Made by a program: the position numbers and the translations under genes. Positions 17,218-28,383 of a DNA stretch of 64,000 nt are shown here, piece after piece. How positions within the stretch are numbered: the stretch's first letter is position 1; the number at the start of each line of letters is the position of its first letter. The notes beneath the pieces were generated by a model. That model searched no databases and was not told where the DNA came from. It worked only from the letters and a program-made list of their open reading frames with translations. Source of the stretch: Streptomyces sp. NL15-2K (GTDB taxonomy: Bacteria; Actinomycetota; Actinomycetes; Streptomycetales; Streptomycetaceae); assembly GCF_030551255.1 (NCBI RefSeq), contig NZ_CP130630.1:8351501-8415500 (forward strand), written 5' to 3'.

Positions 17218-18636
17218 GTGACCAGCAGTACGCAGGCACCCAAGTCAGGAGCCAGGACGGCTCATCCCGATCATCTCGGGCACGTCATCTTCATCGCGGC
17301 GGCGGCCGCGATGGGCGGTTTCCTCTTCGGCTACGACAGCTCCGTGATCAACGGCGCCGTCGAGGCCATCCGTGACCGCTATGACATCGGATCGGCAGCC
17401 CTGGCGCAGGTCATCGCCATCGCCCTGATCGGGTGTGCCATCGGCGCCGCGACCGCGGGCCGCATAGCCGACCGCATCGGCCGCATCCGGTGCATGCAGA
17501 TCGCCGCGGTCCTCTTCACGGTCAGCGCCGTCGGCTCGGCGCTGCCCTTCTCGCTGTACGACCTCGCCTTCTGGCGGATCGTCGGCGGCTTCGCCATCGG
17601 CATGGCCTCCGTGATCGGTCCCGCCTACATCGCCGAGGTCGCTCCGCCCGCCTACCGCGGTCGCCTCGGCTCCTTCCAGCAGGCCGCGATCGTCATCGGC
17701 ATCGCCGTGTCGCAGCTGGTCAACTGGGGTCTGCTGAACGCCGCCGGCGGTGACCAGCGCGGCAAGCTCATGGGCCTGGAGGCCTGGCAGGTCATGCTCG
17801 GCGTCATGGTCGTCCCGGCCGTCCTGTACGGCCTGCTCTCCTTCGCGATCCCCGAGTCCCCGCGCTTTTTGATCTCCGTCGGCAAGCACGAGCGCGCCCG
17901 CGAGATCCTCACCGAGGTCGAGGGCAAGGACATCGACCTGGACGCCCGCGTCGCCGAGATCGAGCTCGCCGTGAAGAGCGAGCACAAGTCGACCTTCAGG
18001 GACCTGCTGGGCGGCAGCTTCTTCTTCAAGCCGATCGTCTGGATCGGCATCGGCCTGTCGGTCTTCCAGCAGTTCGTCGGCATCAACGTCGCGTTCTACT
18101 ACTCCTCGACGCTGTGGCAGTCGGTCGGCGTCGACCCGACGGACTCGTTCTTCTACTCGTTCACGACGTCGATCATCAACATCCTCGGCACCGTGATCGC
18201 CATGATCTTCGTCGACCGCGTCGGCCGTAAGCCGCTGGCCCTCATCGGCTCCGTCGGCATGGTGATCGGCCTCGCGCTGGAGGCCTGGGCGTTCTCGTAC
18301 AACCTGGTCGACGGCAAGCTCCCGGCCACGCAGGGCTGGATCGCCCTGATCGCCGCCCACGTGTTCGTCCTCTTCTTCGCCCTGTCCTGGGGTGTGGTCG
18401 TCTGGGTCTTCCTCGGCGAGATGTTCCCGAACAAGATCCGCGCCGCCGCCCTGGGCGTGGCCGCCGCCGCGCAGTGGATCGCCAACTGGGCCATCACCGC
18501 GAGCTTCCCGTCGCTGGCCGACTGGAACCTGTCCTTCACTTACGTGATCTACACGGTCTTCGCCGCGCTCTCCATCCCCTTCGTCCTCAAGTACGTCACG
18601 GAGACGAAGGGCAAGGCACTGGAGGAGATGGGCTGA
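17218..18636 (+). CDS. glcP: Major facilitator glucose permease GlcP, 472 aa
   Basis: Sugar:proton symporter of the MFS sugar-porter family with 12 predicted membrane helices. Family motifs are present: GFLFGYDSSVINGA in helix 1, GRIADRIGR after helix 2, PESPRFL before the central loop (about residue 217), QQFVGIN in helix 7, and RVGRKP between helices 8 and 9. In S. coelicolor the gene next to smc is glcP1, the main glucose transporter; length and context match. GTG 17218 is preceded by GAGGAG. It lies between smc and a bidirectional terminator. The upstream repeats suggest transcriptional control. Confidence 0.9.
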   Translation: MTSSTQAPKSGARTAHPDHLGHVIFIAAAAAMGGFLFGYDSSVINGAVEAIRDRYDIGSAALAQVIAIALIGCAIGAATAGRIADRIGRIRCMQIAAVLFTVSAVGSALPFSLYDLAFWRIVGGFAIGMASVIGPAYIAEVAPPAYRGRLGSFQQAAIVIGIAVSQLVNWGLLNAAGGDQRGKLMGLEAWQVMLGVMVVPAVLYGLLSFAIPESPRFLISVGKHERAREILTEVEGKDIDLDARVAEIELAVKSEHKSTFRDLLGGSFFFKPIVWIGIGLSVFQQFVGINVAFYYSSTLWQSVGVDPTDSFFYSFTTSIINILGTVIAMIFVDRVGRKPLALIGSVGMVIGLALEAWAFSYNLVDGKLPATQGWIALIAAHVFVLFFALSWGVVVWVFLGEMFPNKIRAAALGVAAAAQWIANWAITASFPSLADWNLSFTYVIYTVFAALSIPFVLKYVTETKGKALEEMG

Positions 18637-18654
18637 GCGGCCCCCTGAACAAGG

Positions 18655-18704
18655 CGTACTGCCCCGGCTCACCCGGCCTTCACGGTCGGAGCCGGGGCAG
18701 TACG
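18655..18704. terminator. Bidirectional terminator between glcP and the LLM gene
   Basis: Perfect 16-bp arms (18655-18670 and 18689-18704) around an 18-nt loop. The stop codon of the minus-strand gene (18680-18682) lies in the loop, so one arm is also coding sequence. Confidence 0.88.
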
Positions 18705-19651
18705 TCTTCGCAGAACAGCCGCAGACCGCGCCACCCTTCGTCCAGCGGCATCCCGCCGGCCAGCGGATGCAGGACCAGGTTGTCCAGGCCCTGCGCCACG
18801 CACTCGTCGGGCGTGAGGATCCGGTAGACCCCCTCGCCGCGCAGCTCCTGCACCGTCGTGGCCGCCGACTTCACCGCCGACCGGATGTCCCCGGACTGCC
18901 AGGAGGCGTACGTCCGGGCTTCGTGCAGGAAGTGCCCGCCGTACCGGGCCCACGCCTCGTCCGGATCCTCGGCGACGTGCAGCAACGGTGTCTCGGCGGC
19001 GGGCATCATGGTCCAGCCCTCGGTGCCGTACTCGACGAGCCGCTCCTTGTAGTACGCCTCCAGCTCCGGCAGATGCGCGCTGGGGAAGAACGGCAGCCCG
19101 AGCCGGGCGGCCCGGCGGGCGGCGGCCTTCGAGGAGCCGCCGACGAGGAGGAGGGGGTGCGGGTCGGTGTACGGGCGGGGGGTGACCCGGACGGTACGGC
19201 CGTGGTACACGAACTCCTCGCCGGTCCAAGCCTTGAGGGCCGTCTCCAGAACCTCGTCCTGGATCTTCCCCCGCCGCTTCCACTCCACGTCGAACTGCTC
19301 GTACTCCTCGGGCCGGTACCCGATCCCGGCGACCGTCACCAGCCGGCCGCCGCTGAGCAGGTCCAGTACGGCGATGTCCTCGGCCAGCCGCAGCGGGTCG
19401 TGCAGCGGGCCGATCACCGCCGAGACCGTGACCGCGATGTGCCGGGTGGCCCCGAAGACGGCACCCGCGAAGGCGAACGGCGACGGCAGCCAGTTGTCGG
19501 CGACGCCGTGGTGCTCCTCGGTCTGCACGGTGGTGATCCCGTGGTCGTCGGCGTACGCGGCCATCCCCAGGGCCGCCTGGTAGCGCGCGCTGAGCGAGGC
19601 GGGGGTGGCGCCGGGCTCGACGAGGTTGAAACGTACGACCGTGACGGGCAT
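18680..19651 (-). CDS. LLM-class flavin-dependent oxidoreductase, 323 aa
   Basis: Luciferase-like TIM-barrel monooxygenase/reductase (F420- or FMN-dependent). Characteristic sequences are TVQTEEHHGVADNWLPSPF near residues 40-58, DIAVLDLLSGGRLVTVAGIGYRPEEY near 90-115 and the phosphate-binding PLLLVGGSS near 168. Length is typical. It starts at ATG 19651; the C-terminus (VLPRLRP) is encoded by one arm of the terminator shared with glcP. The substrate cannot be predicted. It is divergent from ftsY. Confidence 0.87.
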   Translation of the reverse strand: MPVTVVRFNLVEPGATPASLSARYQAALGMAAYADDHGITTVQTEEHHGVADNWLPSPFAFAGAVFGATRHIAVTVSAVIGPLHDPLRLAEDIAVLDLLSGGRLVTVAGIGYRPEEYEQFDVEWKRRGKIQDEVLETALKAWTGEEFVYHGRTVRVTPRPYTDPHPLLLVGGSSKAAARRAARLGLPFFPSAHLPELEAYYKERLVEYGTEGWTMMPAAETPLLHVAEDPDEAWARYGGHFLHEARTYASWQSGDIRSAVKSAATTVQELRGEGVYRILTPDECVAQGLDNLVLHPLAGGMPLDEGWRGLRLFCEDVLPRLRP

Positions 19652-19795
19652 GGGAAGCCCCCTTCGCCGGGTGAGGTGCCGGTGCAGGGGGACATTAGCT
19701 GACGGTTCGTCAGGTAACCAGGGGTACGGCGTGCCGCCGTTCGGAGGCGCGGGGGACGGCCCCGACGGGGAGGGGTCGCGCATACTGGACGGGTT

Positions 19796-20998
19796 ATGGA
19801 AATCGTCATTCTTGCTGTAGTCATCGCCGTGGTCGTGCTCGGCGCGCTGGGCGGGCTCATCGTCGGCGGTCGGCGACGGAAGCCGCTGCCCCCACCGCCC
19901 CCCACCACGCCCGACATCACCGCCCCCCCGGCCGAGCCGCACGTCGGCGACGAGGCCGAGACGCCGCGCGACGAACCGCGCCGGACGATAGAGGAGGTGG
20001 ATCTTCCGGACGGCTCGGCTCCCGTCGCCGTCGAGGAGCCGCCATCCATCGAAGTCCCCGAGATCGAGGTCCCCGAGCCCACGGCGGGGCGGCTCGTCCG
20101 CCTCCGTGCCCGGCTCTCCCGCTCGCAGAACGCCCTCGGCAAGGGGTTGCTCACCCTGCTGTCGCGCGAGCACCTCGACGAGGACACCTGGGAGGAGATC
20201 GAGGACACCCTCCTCACCGCCGACGTCGGCGTGCTGCCCACCCAGGAGCTGGTCGAGAGCCTGCGCGAGCGTGTGAAGGTGCTCGGCACCCGCACCCCGG
20301 CCGAGCTGCGCGGCCTGCTGCGCGAGGAGCTGCTCAAGCTGGTCGGCACCGACTTCGACCGCACGGTGAAGACCGAGCCCGAGACCAGCAAGCCCGGCAT
20401 CGTGATGGTCGTCGGCGTCAACGGCACCGGCAAGACCACCACCACCGGCAAGCTCGCCCGCGTCCTCGTGGCCGACGGCCGCAGTGTGGTCCTGGGCGCC
20501 GCCGACACCTTCCGGGCCGCCGCCGCCGATCAGCTGCAGACCTGGGGCGAGCGGGTCGGCGCCTACACCGTGCGCGGTCCGGAGGCCGGCGACCCCGCCT
20601 CCGTCGCGTTCGACGCGGTGAAGGAGGGCAAGGAGATGGGTGCCGACGTCGTGCTCATCGACACCGCCGGCCGTCTGCACACCAAGACCGGTCTCATGGA
20701 CGAGCTCGGCAAGGTCAAGCGGGTCGTCGAGAAGCACGCGCCGCTGGACGAGGTGCTGCTCGTCCTCGACGCGACGACGGGGCAGAACGGTCTCGTGCAG
20801 GCCCGAGTCTTCGCCGAGGTCGTCGACATCACCGGCATCGTGCTCACCAAGCTGGACGGCACGGCGAAGGGCGGCATCGTCGTCGCGGTGCAGCGCGAGC
20901 TGGGCGTGCCGGTCAAGCTGGTGGGTCTCGGCGAGGGTGCGGACGACCTGGCGCCGTTCGAACCGGAGGCGTTCGTGGATGCCCTTATCGGAGAGTGA
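19796..20998 (+). CDS. ftsY: Signal recognition particle receptor FtsY, 400 aa
   Basis: SRP-receptor GTPase that docks ribosome-Ffh complexes at the membrane. It begins with a hydrophobic helix (residues 2-25, IVILAVVIAVVVLGALGGL) as in actinobacterial FtsY. An acidic/Pro-rich linker follows, then the NG domain: GVNGTGKTTTTGKLA near residues 205-219, DTAGR near 288 and TKLDGTAKGG near 350. CATACT eight bases before ATG 19796 and no ribosome-binding site suggest a leaderless transcript. Partner Ffh is encoded 7 kb downstream. Confidence 0.95.
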   Translation: MEIVILAVVIAVVVLGALGGLIVGGRRRKPLPPPPPTTPDITAPPAEPHVGDEAETPRDEPRRTIEEVDLPDGSAPVAVEEPPSIEVPEIEVPEPTAGRLVRLRARLSRSQNALGKGLLTLLSREHLDEDTWEEIEDTLLTADVGVLPTQELVESLRERVKVLGTRTPAELRGLLREELLKLVGTDFDRTVKTEPETSKPGIVMVVGVNGTGKTTTTGKLARVLVADGRSVVLGAADTFRAAAADQLQTWGERVGAYTVRGPEAGDPASVAFDAVKEGKEMGADVVLIDTAGRLHTKTGLMDELGKVKRVVEKHAPLDEVLLVLDATTGQNGLVQARVFAEVVDITGIVLTKLDGTAKGGIVVAVQRELGVPVKLVGLGEGADDLAPFEPEAFVDALIGE

Positions 20999-21015
20999 CC
21001 GGCCGAATACGCGAA

Positions 21016-21055
21016 GAAGCGCCCGCCCCGAGGCTGCGATGGGGCCGGGCGCTTC
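21016..21055. terminator. Bidirectional terminator between ftsY and the primase-like gene
   Basis: GAAGCGCCCGCCCC (21016-21029) pairs with GGGGCCGGGCGCTTC (21041-21055) with one bulge. It lies between convergent genes. Confidence 0.82.
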
Positions 21056-21076
21056 GCTGTGTGCGTCGTCGGGCTC

Positions 21077-21733
21077 TTACGCCCGTGACCGATGCGCCAC
21101 GTAAGCCAGTGTTCCCAGCAGCAGCCTGGCCGCCGGCGGCTTGCTCGCCGTATCCAGGGCGGGGGAGCGCATCCACCGCACCGGACCCAGCCCTCCCCGG
21201 TCGGAGGGCGGTGCCGTGATGTACGTGCCGGGGCCCAGGCCGCGCAGGTCGAGGGAGGTCGGGTCGTCCCAGCCCATGCGGTAGAGCAGCTCGGGGAGTT
21301 CGGCGGCGGCACCGGGGGCGACGAAGAAGTGGGCGCGGCCCTGCGGGGTGGCGGTCACCGGGCCGAGGGGGAGGCCCATGCGCTCCAGCCGGATCAGGGC
21401 GCGGCGCCCGGCGGGCTCGGCCACCTCGATCACGTCGAACGCCCGGCCGACCGGCAGCATCATCGAGGCGCCGGGGAACTCGGCCCACGCCCTGGTCACC
21501 TCGTCGAGTGTGGCGCCGGCCGGGACGTGGGGCGCGAAGTCGAGCGGATGCGCGCCGGGGGCGGCGCAGTCGGCGCGGCCGCACGAGCAGGCGCCGGCCG
21601 CGGCACGCGCGCCGGGTGCGACGTCCCAGCCCCAGAGTCCGGTGAACTCGGCGACCGCAGTGCACTCCGACGAGCGCCCGCGCCTGCGCGAGCCGGAGCG
21701 GATCTCCCGAATGCCGCCGATCGTGAAGCCCAT
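21077..21733 (-). CDS. Bifunctional DNA primase/polymerase-fold protein, 218 aa
   Basis: Prim-Pol N-terminal-domain protein. GLWGWDVAPGAR is followed by the zinc/structure motif C-x-C-x4-C (ACSCGRADC) and AHPL typical of this domain. Later segments FPGASMMLPVGRAFDVIEV and the GPGTYITAPPS strand match the fold. There is no helicase or accessory domain, so it is a short stand-alone form, as in the Streptomyces gene next to nsdA. ATG 21733 has a strong GGAGGGGG ribosome-binding site; upstream in-frame ATGs do not. Whether it still primes or polymerises is unknown. Confidence 0.78.
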   Translation of the reverse strand: MGFTIGGIREIRSGSRRRGRSSECTAVAEFTGLWGWDVAPGARAAAGACSCGRADCAAPGAHPLDFAPHVPAGATLDEVTRAWAEFPGASMMLPVGRAFDVIEVAEPAGRRALIRLERMGLPLGPVTATPQGRAHFFVAPGAAAELPELLYRMGWDDPTSLDLRGLGPGTYITAPPSDRGGLGPVRWMRSPALDTASKPPAARLLLGTLAYVAHRSRA

Positions 21734-22180
21734 ACCCCCTCCAACGTGTCCGGCCTGCCAGTGGTTACGTGACGAACGCGAACAGTGACTCTCTGTTGCC
21801 TTTTCCGGTACCGCTTCCGAGTTAAGGCAGCGCTCGGAAGCGTCACCGGTGGTGCACGCGACCACGCGCGCCCCTGAGTGCTTCGCTGCGCCCACTCTCG
21901 ATGGTCCTCTGTCAAGTCAATCGCGTGGAGGTGACCGTGAGTTCATTCGAAGGGGTGGCGAATGGTGGCGTTTCCGGGATCGCCATGGCTGGACGCGTGA
22001 TCGTAGGATTACTTTGAGTGTGCGAGTCCTGGGGGCACATGCACGTGTGGGTATGCCGGAGGCAAGTCGGCTCACCGGTTCGAAGGATGACAACCGCCGG
22101 ACGGACGGCCGTATTTACCGGCATTCTGATAAGGCTTGGCGCACTCAGTGACAAGTGGTCTCAGGGATGGGGGCGTTCCA
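21734..22180. other. 447-bp intergenic region between divergent genes
   Basis: No coding character. It must hold promoters for the primase-like gene and nsdA. On the minus strand TTGACA (21915-21910) could be a -35 without a clear -10. No repeat or strong hairpin was seen. Confidence 0.5.
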
Positions 22181-23692
22181 GTGAGCGGCAACGGCGACAG
22201 CGGGACAAGCGCGACGAACGCGACAAGCGCGATGAACGCCACGAACGCTGACAAGCGCCAGAACGAGCTGCTCACCTCGTGGTTCGTTCGCAGCGGCTGG
22301 TCCAAGGGCGAGCTCGCCCGGCAAGTCAACCGCAGGGCCCGGCAGCTGGGGGCCAACCACATCTCCACGGACACCTCGCGCGTGCGCCGGTGGCTGGACG
22401 GCGAGAACCCCCGCGAGCCGATCCCGCGGATCCTGTCCGAGCTGTTCTCGGAGCGGTTCGGCTGTGTCGTCTCGATCGAGGACCTCGGCCTGCGCACCGC
22501 CCGTCAGTCGCCCTCCACGACCGGCGTCGACCTGCCCTGGACGGGTCCGCAGACGGTGGCCCTGCTCGGCGAGTTCTCGCGCAGCGACCTGATGCTGGCG
22601 CGGCGCGGCTTCCTCGGGAGCTCGCTGGTCCTGTCCGCGGGCCCGTCCCTCATCGAGCCCATGCAGCGCTGGCTGGTGCCGGCGCCCCCTGCGCCGTACC
22701 AGGAGCCCGAACCGTCGTCCCCCGCGTCCCGACGTGGCCGCCTGTCCAAGCCCGAGCTGGACCTCCTCGAATCGACGACCGTGATGTTCCGGCAGTGGGA
22801 CGCCCAGTGCGGCGGCGGTCTGCGCCGCAAGGCGGTCGTCGGCCAGCTGCACGAGGTGACCGACCTCCTCCAGGAACCCCAGCCCGAGGCCACCACCCGC
22901 AAGCTGTTCAAGGTCGCCGCCGAGCTGGCGGAGCTGGCCGGCTGGATGTCGTACGACGTCGGGCTGCAGCCCACCGCGCAGAAGTACTTCGTCCTCGCCC
23001 TGCACGCCGCCAAGGAGGCCGGCGACAAACCGCTCGGCTCGTACGTCCTGTCCAGCATGAGCCGCCAGATGATCCACCTGGGGCGGCCCGAGGACGCTCT
23101 GGAGCTGATCCACCTCGCGCAGTACGGCAGCCGGGACTGCGCGAGCCCGCGCACCCAGTCCATGCTGTATGCGATGGAGGCCCGCGCGTACGCCAACATG
23201 GGGCAGCCCGGCAAGTGCAAGCGGGCGGTCCGGATGGCCGAGGACACCTTCGCCGACGCCGACGAGTGGGACGAGCCCGACCCCGACTGGATCCGCTTCT
23301 TCTCCGAGGCCGAGCTGTACGGCGAGAACTCCCACTCCTACCGCGACCTCGCCTACGTCGCCGGCCGCAGCCCCACCTACGCCTCCCTCGCCGAGCCCCT
23401 GATGCGGCGGGCCGTCGAGCTCTTCGCCGAGGACGACGAGCACCAGCGGTCGTACGCACTGAACCTGATCGGGATGGCCACCGTGCACCTGCTCCAGCGC
23501 GAACCCGAGCAGAGCACGGTGCTGACCGGGCAGGCCATGCAGATCGCCAAGAAGGTCCGCTCCGAGCGAGTCAACACTCGTATCCGAAAGACGGTCGACA
23601 CGGCCGTACGCGATTTCGGTGATCTGGCGGAGGTCGTGGACCTCACCGAGCAGCTCGCGATCGAGCTGCCCGAGACCGCCGAAGCGGTCTGA
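22181..23692 (+). CDS. nsdA: NsdA-type TPR regulator of sporulation and antibiotic production, 503 aa
   Basis: Orthologue, by context and sequence layout, of NsdA, a negative regulator of sporulation and antibiotic production in S. coelicolor. Residues 1-30 are a Gly/Ser/Thr/Asn-rich leader with repeated SATNATSAMNATNA. Residues 30-110 are a helix-turn-helix-like domain (SGWSKGELARQVNRRARQLG, VRRWLDGENP). A Pro-rich linker follows near 170-185, then TPR-like helices to the end. GTG 22181 was preferred over the upstream frame (which opens at 22136) because Streptomyces NsdA proteins begin SGNG. A long terminator hairpin and then the nitrogen operon follow. Confidence 0.85.
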   Translation: MSGNGDSGTSATNATSAMNATNADKRQNELLTSWFVRSGWSKGELARQVNRRARQLGANHISTDTSRVRRWLDGENPREPIPRILSELFSERFGCVVSIEDLGLRTARQSPSTTGVDLPWTGPQTVALLGEFSRSDLMLARRGFLGSSLVLSAGPSLIEPMQRWLVPAPPAPYQEPEPSSPASRRGRLSKPELDLLESTTVMFRQWDAQCGGGLRRKAVVGQLHEVTDLLQEPQPEATTRKLFKVAAELAELAGWMSYDVGLQPTAQKYFVLALHAAKEAGDKPLGSYVLSSMSRQMIHLGRPEDALELIHLAQYGSRDCASPRTQSMLYAMEARAYANMGQPGKCKRAVRMAEDTFADADEWDEPDPDWIRFFSEAELYGENSHSYRDLAYVAGRSPTYASLAEPLMRRAVELFAEDDEHQRSYALNLIGMATVHLLQREPEQSTVLTGQAMQIAKKVRSERVNTRIRKTVDTAVRDFGDLAEVVDLTEQLAIELPETAEAV

Positions 23693-25684
<1,992 letters not shown>

Positions 25685-25710
25685 CGGCAGAAAAGAACAG
25701 GAGTCGCTGG

Positions 25711-28164
25711 GTGACGAGTACGGACGTGCGCAAGGAAGCAGAGGACTCGGGACCCAGCGGCTACGCGGCGGCCCGGCTGCGCCTCCTCACCGAGGGGGCG
25801 CGGTCCGGGCCGCCGCGCCGTACGGCCCTGTCGGAACTGACCGACGACTGGCTGTCCGGGCTGTTCGGCGCGGGCGCCGAGGGGCTGCGCGGGGTCTCCC
25901 TGATCGCCGTGGGCGGCTACGGCCGCGGCGAGCTGTCCCCACGTAGCGACCTGGACCTGCTCCTGCTGCACGACGGCAGCGACTCCGGCGCGGTCGCCGC
26001 GCTGGCCGACCGCATCTGGTACCCCGTCTGGGACCTCGGCCTCGCCCTCGACCACTCGGTCCGTACGCCGGCCGAGGCCCGCAAGACCGCCGGCGAGGAC
26101 CTGAAGGTGCAGCTGGGCCTGCTGGACGCCCGCCACATCGCGGGCGACCTGGGACTGACGGCCGGCCTGCGTACGGCCGTCCTCGCCGACTGGCGCAACC
26201 AGGCGCCGAAACGTCTCCCCGAGCTCCAGGAGCTGTGCGCCGAGCGCGCCGAACGGCAGGGCGAGCTGCAGTACCTGCTGGAACCCGACCTCAAGGAAGC
26301 CCGCGGCGGCCTGCGCGACGCCACCGCCCTGCGCGCCGTCGCCGCCTCCTGGCTGGCCGACGCGCCGCGCGAGGGCCTCGACGACGCCCGGCGCCGGCTG
26401 CTCGACGTCCGTGACGCCCTGCACCTGACCACGGGCCGCGCCACCGACCGGCTCGCGCTCCAGGAGCAGGACCAGGTCGCCGCCGAGCTCGGCCTCCTGG
26501 ACGCCGACACGCTGCTGCGGCAGGTGTACGAGGCGGCGCGGGTCATCGCGTACGCCAGTGATGTCACCTGGCGCGAAGTGGGGCGCGTACTCAGGTCGCG
26601 CGCCGTACGACCGCGTCTGCGCGCCATGCTGGGCGGCGGGAAGCCGGTTGCCGAAAGGTCTCCGCTGGCGGAGGGCGTGGTCGAGCAGGACGGCGAGGTG
26701 GTGCTCGCCCGCGCCGCACGCCCGGAACGCGACCCCGTGCTCCCCCTGCGTGCCGCAGCCGCCGCCGCGCAGGCCGGGCTTCCGCTCTCCCTGCACGCCG
26801 TGCGGCGCATGGCGGCCACCGTGCGCCCCCTGCCCACGCCCTGGCCCGCCGAGGCGCGCGAGCAACTGGTGACCCTGCTCGGCTCCGGCCGCCCGACCGT
26901 CGACGTCTGGGAGGCACTGGAGGCCGAGGGGCTGATCACCCGGCTGCTGCCCGACTGGGAGCGGGTGCGCTGCCGGCCGCAGCGCAACGCCGTGCACGTC
27001 TGGACCGTCGACCGGCACCTGATCGAGACCGCCGTCCGCGCCTCCGAGTTCACCCGCCGCGTCAGCCGCCCCGACCTCCTCCTGGTCGCCGCGCTGCTGC
27101 ACGACATCGGCAAGGGCTGGCCCGGCGACCACTCGGTGGCCGGCGAGATCATCGCCAAGGACGTGGCCGCCCGCATCGGCTTCGACCGCGCGGACGTGAC
27201 CGTGCTCTCCACGCTCGTACGGCATCACCTGTTGCTCATCGACACCGCCACCCGGCGCGACCTGGAGGACCCGGCCACCGTGCGCTCGGTCGCCGAGGCC
27301 GTCGGCACGCAGAGCACGCTGGAGCTGCTGCACGCCCTCACCGAAGCGGACGCACTGGCCACCGGCCCGGCCGCCTGGTCGTCCTGGCGGGGCTCGCTCG
27401 TCGCCGACCTCGTCAAGCGCGTCGCGGCGGTCCTCGCCGGGGACGAGCCGGACGACCCCGAGGACGCCGCGCCCACCGCCGAGCAGGAGCGGCTCGCGAT
27501 CGAGTCGGTCGCCACGGGCGGGCCGGTGCTGGCGCTGCGCGCCCAGACCGAGCCCCCGGCCGACCAGGAGCCGTCCGTAGCGGAGGACCCCGAGCCGCTG
27601 GGCGTGGAACTGCTGATCGCCGTCCCCGACCAGCCGGGCGTCCTGCCCGCGGTCGCCGGTGTCCTGGCCATGCACCGCCTCACCGTCCGCACCGCCGAAC
27701 TGCGCACCCTGGACCTGCCCGACGGCGTCGAGGGCTCCGTCCTGCTGCTGAACTGGCGGGTCGCCGCCCAGTACGGCTCCCTGCCCCAGGCCGCCCGGCT
27801 GCGCGCGGACCTCGTAAGGGCCCTGGACGGCTCGCTGGACATCGCGGGCCGGCTCGCCGAGCGCGACGCCGCGTATCCCCGCCGCCGGGGCGTGGTGGCA
27901 CCGGCGGCCCGGGTGTCGGTCCACCCGGCCGCATCCCGCCTGGCCACGGTCATAGAGGTGCGCGCGCAGGACGCGCCGGGGTTGCTGTTCCGCATCGGGC
28001 GGGCGCTGGAGGACGCGGGGATGCACATGCGCAGTGCGCATGTCAGCACGCTGGGGTCCAACGCGGTCGACGCCTTTTACGTGACCAACGCCGACGGGCA
28101 GCCGTTGCCGGGCGAGGAGGCGGCTTCGGCGGCTCGGAAGCTGGAGGAGACGCTGCGGGCGTGA
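25711..28164 (+). CDS. glnD: PII-modifying nucleotidyltransferase/hydrolase GlnD, 817 aa
   Basis: Bifunctional enzyme that adds and removes a nucleotide on GlnK (AMP in streptomycetes). The nucleotidyltransferase motif GGYGRGELSPRSDLDLLLL is near residues 69-87. The HD phosphohydrolase motif AALLHDIGKGWPGDHS is near 460-475. Two C-terminal ACT domains, which sense glutamine in the family, are near 630-710 and 745-815. GTG 25711 has AGGAG upstream. Last gene of amtB-glnK-glnD; a terminator and a CRISPR-like repeat pair follow. Confidence 0.95.
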   Translation: MTSTDVRKEAEDSGPSGYAAARLRLLTEGARSGPPRRTALSELTDDWLSGLFGAGAEGLRGVSLIAVGGYGRGELSPRSDLDLLLLHDGSDSGAVAALADRIWYPVWDLGLALDHSVRTPAEARKTAGEDLKVQLGLLDARHIAGDLGLTAGLRTAVLADWRNQAPKRLPELQELCAERAERQGELQYLLEPDLKEARGGLRDATALRAVAASWLADAPREGLDDARRRLLDVRDALHLTTGRATDRLALQEQDQVAAELGLLDADTLLRQVYEAARVIAYASDVTWREVGRVLRSRAVRPRLRAMLGGGKPVAERSPLAEGVVEQDGEVVLARAARPERDPVLPLRAAAAAAQAGLPLSLHAVRRMAATVRPLPTPWPAEAREQLVTLLGSGRPTVDVWEALEAEGLITRLLPDWERVRCRPQRNAVHVWTVDRHLIETAVRASEFTRRVSRPDLLLVAALLHDIGKGWPGDHSVAGEIIAKDVAARIGFDRADVTVLSTLVRHHLLLIDTATRRDLEDPATVRSVAEAVGTQSTLELLHALTEADALATGPAAWSSWRGSLVADLVKRVAAVLAGDEPDDPEDAAPTAEQERLAIESVATGGPVLALRAQTEPPADQEPSVAEDPEPLGVELLIAVPDQPGVLPAVAGVLAMHRLTVRTAELRTLDLPDGVEGSVLLLNWRVAAQYGSLPQAARLRADLVRALDGSLDIAGRLAERDAAYPRRRGVVAPAARVSVHPAASRLATVIEVRAQDAPGLLFRIGRALEDAGMHMRSAHVSTLGSNAVDAFYVTNADGQPLPGEEAASAARKLEETLRA

Positions 28165-28194
28165 CCTTGCGGTCGCGTTGTGCGTTACACCGAT

Positions 28195-28284
28195 GTGCTC
28201 CCTGCCGCTGCGGGGATGGTCCCGACGAGTTGGTCACGATCCTCGGAGGCGACACCTGCTCCCCGCCGACGCGGGGTTCCGTCC
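28195..28284. CRISPR. Degenerate two-repeat CRISPR-like unit (29-32-29)
   Basis: Two 29-nt repeats (28195-28223 and 28256-28284) flank a 32-nt spacer (28224-28255), exactly the type I-E spacing. The first repeat, beginning GTGCTCCC and ending GCGGGGATGGTCCC, closely follows actinobacterial I-E repeats with a CCCTGC/GCGGGG stem. The second keeps CTGCTCCCCGC and GCGGGG but has a decayed 3' end; the two agree at 20 of 29 positions. The spacer reads DELVTILGGDT in one frame and matches ffh 28621-28652 at 26 of 32 bases. No cas gene is in the window. It is probably a relic or orphan unit; chance is hard to credit but not excluded. Confidence 0.55.
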
Positions 28285-28313
28285 CCGCCCGCTGAATGCA
28301 GCGGGCGGGGACG
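28280..28313 (+). terminator. Terminator of the amtB-glnK-glnD operon
   Basis: Perfect 14-bp arms (CGTCCCCGCCCGCT 28280-28293; complement 28300-28313) with loop GAATGC and trailing ATTGTCTTG. It overlaps the last bases of the second CRISPR-like repeat. Confidence 0.88.
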
Positions 28314-28383
28314 ATTGTCTTGCGCGGCCGGATACCCTGGAGGGCAGCCCAGACTGTTGCCGACTCCAAGGACCGACGCCGCC

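Noticed and set aside
22030..22060. CACATGCACGTGTG as an operator for nsdA
   Set aside because: The inverted match is only four bases per arm and not better than expected by chance.
28256..28313. Treating the second CRISPR-like repeat purely as part of the glnD terminator
   Set aside because: The terminator stem (28280-28313) is complete without it, and the 29-32-29 spacing and shared repeat stem are not explained by termination alone. Kept as a separate, moderate-confidence feature.
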